This document shows positions 60,128 through 64,000 of a stretch of DNA of 64,000 bases, piece by piece. Each line of letters begins with the position of its first letter. Within the stretch, counting starts at the first letter, position 1. The stretch is from assembly GCF_003259745.1 (NCBI RefSeq), contig NZ_QLMC01000004.1, positions 620,001 to 684,000 on the forward strand. The letters are read 5' to 3'. This stretch comes from Larkinella arboricola. GTDB taxonomy: Bacteria; Bacteroidota; Bacteroidia; Cytophagales; Spirosomataceae. The notes beneath the pieces are model-generated. The model was not told where the DNA came from and made no database searches. It was given only the letters and a program-made list of their open reading frames with translations. The position numbers were made by a program, and so were the translations under genes.

Positions 60128-60535
60128 CTACAATTTATACCACTGCACCGTCGGGAGCGGTTTCCGGCGTCCGTCAAAGGCTTTTTGCTCGGGGCCGTAA
60201 TATTTTACCAGATAATCCAGGATAACCGGCTCGGATTCGCCCAGGTCCCAGAGTTTCTGGGTCCGCTGCATCCAGCGAATTTTTTCCTTCCAGCCATCGC
60301 GCGTAAACCGGTTTTGCAAAATCAGTTTGCTCGAATGACAGGCCGTACACTGAGCCGTTACCAGCGTCAGCCGCTCGTCCACGACAAGACCGGTGTTGGG
60401 GTCATGTTTCAGCGAATCGGCCACGGTTTCTGTCGGGTGCAACACCGACGAAACCGAAGGCACGGTTAACGCCGAGAGTGTCAGCCAACCCGCCAGCAAT
60501 ACCGTCAAACCTAAAATTGCTCTATGACTTTTCAT
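60128..60535 (-). CDS. Monoheme c-type cytochrome, SorB-like
   Basis: About 135 residues from ATG 60535 (a GTG two codons upstream is less likely). The first 28 residues are a signal or membrane anchor. A single haem motif CTACH is near residue 64. The following QNRFTRDGWKEKIRWMQRTQ and LDYLVKYYGP resemble the cytochrome subunit of sulfite dehydrogenase (SorB). The catalytic molybdopterin subunit SorA is not adjacent, so the electron donor is unknown. It is in the middle of the yggS operon, 7 bases after DUF423. Confidence 0.8.
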   Translation of the reverse strand: MKSHRAILGLTVLLAGWLTLSALTVPSVSSVLHPTETVADSLKHDPNTGLVVDERLTLVTAQCTACHSSKLILQNRFTRDGWKEKIRWMQRTQKLWDLGESEPVILDYLVKYYGPEQKAFDGRRKPLPTVQWYKL

Positions 60536-60542
60536 ATCCACG

Positions 60543-60929
60543 TTAACTTTTCAGCACACCGACCAGCAACAGCGCCCAGCCCGCCAGCATCAGCAATCCG
60601 CCGATGGGCGCAACGGCCCCGAACTTGGTGATGCCGGTAAAACAGATTGCGTAGAGCGACCCGCTGAATATAATAACGCCGAACAGATAGGCGTAGCCTG
60701 CCCAGCCGTAAAATTTTGCTGAATCCGCCGACGTTGCCGGTACTTGAAGCAGAATACCGATGGCCACGAGGGCCAGAGCATGGTAAAACTGGTATTTAAC
60801 GGCGGTTTCGAACGTGTCGGCCCGGTTCGAAAGTGCAAGCGTGGCCCGCAGTGCGTGCGCTCCGAAAGCTCCTAAAGCAACGCCCAGGAAACCCAGTATG
60901 GCACCGGATTGAATGAAAAATTTATACAT
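60543..60929 (-). CDS. DUF423 family inner-membrane protein
   Basis: A 128-residue protein with four hydrophobic helices. The DUF423 signature is at the N-terminus (GFLGVALGAFGAHALR) and in the second helix (KYQFYHALALVAIG). The function of this widespread family is not known. It follows yggS by 14 bases and precedes the cytochrome gene by 7, so the four genes probably form one operon. Confidence 0.9.
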   Translation of the reverse strand: MYKFFIQSGAILGFLGVALGAFGAHALRATLALSNRADTFETAVKYQFYHALALVAIGILLQVPATSADSAKFYGWAGYAYLFGVIIFSGSLYAICFTGITKFGAVAPIGGLLMLAGWALLLVGVLKS

Positions 60930-60943
60930 CGTGAACGGTTTTG

Positions 60944-61606
60944 TCAGTTTCGCGTCCCAAATATCGCACTTCCAACCCGTACCATCGTACTCCCTTCTTC
61001 AATTGCGATCAAATAATCGCTGCTCATGCCCATCGACAGCTCCGTAAAAGCTACATTAGGCCGTTGAATATTGCCCAGCCGGTCGTAAAGCTGCTTGAGC
61101 GACCGGAACTCCCGGCGAATCTGCGTTTCATCGTCGGTATTGGTCGCCATGCCCATCAACCCCACAATCCGGACGTTTGGCAGTTGGTCCAGTTCCGGGC
61201 CATTGAGCAGGGCTTCGGCTTCCGTTTCATCAAAACCAAACTTTGTTTCTTCCTGCGCAATATGAATCTGCAACAGGCAGTCGATGACGCGCTGGTGACG
61301 GGCGGCCTGTTTATTGATTTCCTGAAGTACTTTCAGGCTATCGACCGAGTGAATCAGGCTCACAAACGAAGCCATGTATTTTACTTTGTTGGTTTGCAGA
61401 TGACCAATCAGGTGCCATTCAATGTCGGCGGGCAGAAGCGGTTGCTTCTCGGTCATCTCCTGAACCTTGTTCTCGCCGAAGCGTCGGCAACCCGCGTCGT
61501 AGGCTTCCTGAAGCAGCGCAACGGGTTTGGTTTTGGTAACGGCGATGAGCTTCGTATGAGCCGGTAACTGGTCTTCGATTGATTGGATATTGGCGGCAAT
61601 TGTCAT
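60944..61606 (-). CDS. yggS: YggS/PROSC family pyridoxal-phosphate homeostasis protein
   Basis: A 220-residue protein of normal length. The PLP lysine is in LIAVTKTKP at about residue 26. FGENKVQE, EWHLIGHLQTNK and LSMGMSSDYLIAIEEGSTMVRVG are all family hallmarks. YggS binds PLP and controls its balance; it has no known catalysis. It heads the minus-strand operon yggS-DUF423-cytochrome-unknown. Upstream, TATCTTTA (61631-61638, minus strand) is one mismatch from the -7 box. Confidence 0.95.
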   Translation of the reverse strand: MTIAANIQSIEDQLPAHTKLIAVTKTKPVALLQEAYDAGCRRFGENKVQEMTEKQPLLPADIEWHLIGHLQTNKVKYMASFVSLIHSVDSLKVLQEINKQAARHQRVIDCLLQIHIAQEETKFGFDETEAEALLNGPELDQLPNVRIVGLMGMATNTDDETQIRREFRSLKQLYDRLGNIQRPNVAFTELSMGMSSDYLIAIEEGSTMVRVGSAIFGTRN

Positions 61607-61784
61607 TGGAAGTGTTACTTAGTTTGGCCGTAAAGATAGTGGATGCAACCAATTCGATCCGGAAGGAAATTAACCCCGTTGACCCGCTGGAAATTATGAA
61701 GAATAATGTGCGGTTTCATTGAAAAACGCCCCGGAAACCCGTACTTTACGGCTCCTAATACCAATCCCATTAAGTAATATCTCC

Positions 61785-62729
61785 ATGGAATCGTATAACC
61801 AGGACAGACGTAACAACCGTAAAAATTACTTATTAGTGGCCCTGGGTATCCTGGCCGCCCTCAATTTATTATTGCTTTATTTTTATTACCAGGAAAGACA
61901 AATCAATAAAACCCAGCAAACCACTTTAAGCGATAAAACGCAGGAAATGCTGGTGACCAAAACCCGGCTGGATTCGATATCCATTCAGCTGGACGCTAAA
62001 ATTTCGGAGATTCAATCGTTGGGAGGCCGGGTAGATTCCTTATTGAAAGTAAAAGAACAACTGGAAATCGACAAACGAAACCTGCGGAATGTGGCGGCTT
62101 TCGATGTAAAAAGGTATGAAGCCAAAATTAAAAAGTACCTGGCGTTACTGGGCGAAAAAGATAAGGAAATTGAACAGTTAAAAGAAGAAAATAGCATCCT
62201 GACCTCCCAGAACCAGACACTGACGCAGGAAAATACCAATCTGAAAAACGAACGACAGGCGCTGACCGATACGGTTTCGCGGTATTCGGAGCAAAACCGG
62301 GAGTTGACGGAAAAGGTAACCCTCGCATCGGCTCTGAAGGCCGAAAATCTGGTGGTCAATGCCATCAACCGGCGCGGGAAGGAAAGTGACGGGGGCGAGT
62401 ATCGGGCGAAGCGGATTGATAAAGTGAAGATTACGTTTCGTCTGGCGACCAACCCACTGGCGCAGCAGAATGAAAAGGAAATCTACCTCCGGATTCTGGA
62501 TCCGAGCGGTTCCGTGATTGCGGATATGGCCACTGGCTCGGGCCAGTTTATCTACAGCGGACAGGAAATGATCTATACGGCCAGGCAAACCATTACTTAC
62601 GATAGTTTGGGCCAGCAGGTCACCTTTATTTATGGGCGCGGCAACATTCCTTTCAAGGAAGGAACGCATCAGATTGAGCTGTATTCGGAAGGGTTTAAGA
62701 TTGGGCAGGGCGATTTTACGGTGAAGTAA
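61785..62729 (+). CDS. Membrane-anchored coiled-coil protein of unknown function
   Basis: About 314 residues from ATG 61785; an earlier in-frame start adds a non-protein-like stretch. Residues 16-36 are a membrane anchor (NYLLVALGILAALNLLLLYF). Residues 40-190 form a long coiled coil (EIEQLKEENSILTSQNQTL). The C-terminal 110 residues are a beta-rich domain (VKITFRLATNPLAQQ, KEGTHQIELYSEGFKIGQ). I recognise no family; such proteins recur next to ribosomal operons in Cytophagales. The function may be structural. Confidence 0.75.
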   Translation: MESYNQDRRNNRKNYLLVALGILAALNLLLLYFYYQERQINKTQQTTLSDKTQEMLVTKTRLDSISIQLDAKISEIQSLGGRVDSLLKVKEQLEIDKRNLRNVAAFDVKRYEAKIKKYLALLGEKDKEIEQLKEENSILTSQNQTLTQENTNLKNERQALTDTVSRYSEQNRELTEKVTLASALKAENLVVNAINRRGKESDGGEYRAKRIDKVKITFRLATNPLAQQNEKEIYLRILDPSGSVIADMATGSGQFIYSGQEMIYTARQTITYDSLGQQVTFIYGRGNIPFKEGTHQIELYSEGFKIGQGDFTVK

Positions 62730-62825
62730 CTACCGGCGAATCGACAAACCGGAGGCCGGAATGGAGAAGACAAACAGGACGCTAAAAAAATCCTTGCAGC
62801 ACTTTCTCCTTTCCGGCTTTTTATT

Positions 62826-62833
62826 TACCTTTG
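62826..62833 (+). promoter_or_regulatory. -7 box TACCTTTG of the rpsF operon
   Basis: Exact TAnnTTTG match 41 bases before ATG 62875, with TTTC about 19 bases further up as a possible -33 element. Confidence 0.6.
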
Positions 62834-62874
62834 CGTCCTCATTTTGAAATCTTTATCCATTTAACACAATTATC

Positions 62875-63258
62875 ATGCAGTTCACAAAGAACTATGAGAC
62901 CGTGTTCATTTTAACTCCCGTTTTATCTGAAGCTCAGATAAAGGACACTGTCGACAAGTTCCGCAAAGTTTTGACCGATAACGGTGCGGAAATTGTTAAT
63001 GAAGAAAGTATGGGTCTGCGCAAACTGGCGTACCCGATCCAACACAAGAATACGGGTTACTACTTCCTGTTTGAGTTTTCGTCTGAGACGAAAATTCCTG
63101 ATGTTCTGGACGTTGAATACCGTCGGGATGAGCGCGTTATTCGCTACCTGACTACCGTTCTCGACAAACACGCCCTTGCTTACAACGAGCGTCGTCGGAA
63201 AGGTCAACTGGGTAAAAACAAACAACAAACTGAAAAAGCAGGAGAGGAGGCCAAATAA
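62875..63258 (+). CDS. rpsF: 30S ribosomal protein S6
   Basis: A 127-residue protein with the S6 opening [19 protein letters not shown], the middle [20 protein letters not shown] and [19 protein letters not shown] near the end. A short Lys/Gln-rich tail follows. It binds 16S rRNA together with S18, encoded by the next gene 2 bases downstream. The absence of ssb between rpsF and rpsR is normal for Bacteroidota. Confidence 0.97.
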   Translation: MQFTKNYETVFILTPVLSEAQIKDTVDKFRKVLTDNGAEIVNEESMGLRKLAYPIQHKNTGYYFLFEFSSETKIPDVLDVEYRRDERVIRYLTTVLDKHALAYNERRRKGQLGKNKQQTEKAGEEAK

Positions 63259-63260
63259 TC

Positions 63261-63512
63261 ATGAGTCTGCAAAACGAACCCGTTAGCAAAAACGAAAACC
63301 GCAAGAAATATTGCCGTTTTAAAAAGTCCGGTATCAAATACATCGACTACAAAGATCCCAACTTCCTGTTGAAGTTGTTGAACGAACAAGGTAAAATTCT
63401 GCCCCGGCGGATTACCGGTACGAGCCTGAAATTCCAGCGTAAAGTGGGTCAGGCCGTTAAGCGTGCCCGTCACCTGGCTCTGTTACCTTACGTAGGCGAT
63501 TCATTGAAATAA
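63261..63512 (+). CDS. rpsR: 30S ribosomal protein S18
   Basis: An 83-residue protein of normal length, with [17 protein letters not shown] and the C-terminal [20 protein letters not shown], both strictly family-specific, and a basic [11 protein letters not shown] end. It partners S6 on the small subunit. Its start lies 2 bases after the rpsF stop, so translation is coupled. Confidence 0.97.
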   Translation: MSLQNEPVSKNENRKKYCRFKKSGIKYIDYKDPNFLLKLLNEQGKILPRRITGTSLKFQRKVGQAVKRARHLALLPYVGDSLK

Positions 63513-63581
63513 GTTGATGGTATACGGTTTTCGGTTTAACCCGTTAATCGTATACTAAAAACTGACAACTCATTCACAATC

Positions 63582-64000
63582 ATGCAAATCATACTGAAAA
63601 CCGACATTGCCGGACTGGGTTTTAAGAACGATACGGTTGACGTAAAACCTGGCTACGGCCGTAACTACCTGATTCCGCAAGGGTATGCTGTCATGGCAAC
63701 GGAATCAAATAAAAAAGTGGTTGCTGAAAACATTCGGCAAGCTGCTCACAAAGCCGAAAAACTGAAGAACGATGCCCTGGCGCTGGCCGAAGCATTGGGT
63801 CAACTGGAGCTGACGGTTCCGGCCAAAGCGGGCGAAAGCGGAAAAATCTTCGGTCGCGTTACCAACACGCAAGTGGCGGATGCGCTGAAAGAAAAAGGCT
63901 ATGACATCGACCGGAAAAAAATCACGATCGACGAAGCCAAAGTACTGGGTACGTATAATGCCGTTGTTAACCTGCACAAGGATGTAAAACAGACGGTGAA
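63582..64000 (+). CDS. rplI: 50S ribosomal protein L9, 5' part
   Basis: About 139 codons from ATG 63582 are present; the window ends before the stop. The N-terminal domain reads GLGFKNDTVDVKPGYGRNYL, which holds the L9 signature (GxxxxVKxGYxRNYL). It continues through a long helix and into the C-terminal domain (GKIFGRVTNTQVADAL). Position after rpsF-rpsR, with 69 non-coding bases between, matches the standard operon. Confidence 0.95.
   Translation, partial: MQIILKTDIAGLGFKNDTVDVKPGYGRNYLIPQGYAVMATESNKKVVAENIRQAAHKAEKLKNDALALAEALGQLELTVPAKAGESGKIFGRVTNTQVADALKEKGYDIDRKKITIDEAKVLGTYNAVVNLHKDVKQTV

Noticed and set aside
1-64000. tRNA, rRNA, prophage or insertion sequence
   Set aside because: No cloverleaf-like sequence, transposase, integrase or terminal repeats were found in the gaps or among the genes.

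Overview
The window reads as chromosome of a Bacteroidota bacterium of the order Cytophagales, most like the Spirosoma/Larkinella group. The grounds are a type IX secretion (T9SS) substrate with a gliding-type C-terminal domain, PorP/SprF and OmpA-PD40 partners, many SusC-era TonB receptors and small outer-membrane barrels, -7 promoter boxes of the form TAnnTTTG, few Shine-Dalgarno sites, and an rpsF-rpsR-rplI order. Genus and species cannot be fixed from sequence reading alone. No rRNA, tRNA, CRISPR array, prophage or insertion sequence was seen.

Layout. 1-3.5 kb: end of an FAD oxidoreductase and a large PD40/outer-membrane-barrel protein. 3.9-17.2 kb: a T9SS type-B locus made of a ~2955-residue repeat adhesin, PorP/SprF, an OmpA-family PD40 lipid/peptidoglycan anchor and a second PorP/SprF. 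17.3-30.9 kb: mostly single genes (glycosyltransferase, low-affinity iron permease family, ABC exporter, exported Gfo/Idh/MocA oxidoreductase, chromate transporter, 2OG-Fe dioxygenase, exported superoxide dismutase, diheme cytochrome, recR, clpS, sodium/solute symporter). 31.2-44.3 kb: an all-plus-strand accessory run with two outer-membrane proteins, a lipoprotein of the PAP2/vanadium haloperoxidase superfamily, a FecA-like receptor, three related AhpD/carboxymuconolactone-decarboxylase (CMD) proteins, a second TonB receptor, an MFS carrier and a DUF3179 membrane protein. 44.6-53.5 kb: alpha-glucan synthesis genes glgE, maltokinase and glgB, with two signalling proteins and two unknown proteins interspersed. 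53.6-61.6 kb: barrel protein, alpha-E protein, NIPSNAP protein, coiled-coil membrane protein, amino-acid/ethanolamine-type permease, and a minus-strand operon yggS-DUF423-cytochrome-unknown. 61.8-64 kb: coiled-coil membrane protein and the ribosomal operon rpsF-rpsR-rplI, cut by the window end.

How genes work together. The T9SS locus supplies a surface adhesin and its dedicated outer-membrane attachment partners. GlgE, maltokinase and GlgB are three of the four enzymes that turn trehalose into branched glucan; the fourth, trehalose synthase, is not in the window. The 31-44 kb run combines receptor-mediated uptake, a predicted periplasmic phosphatase or haloperoxidase and thiol-peroxidase-like proteins, and is the best candidate here for an undescribed functional unit, though its substrate cannot be read from sequence. 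Many gene ends are marked by long, often perfect inverted repeats, several placed between convergent genes.
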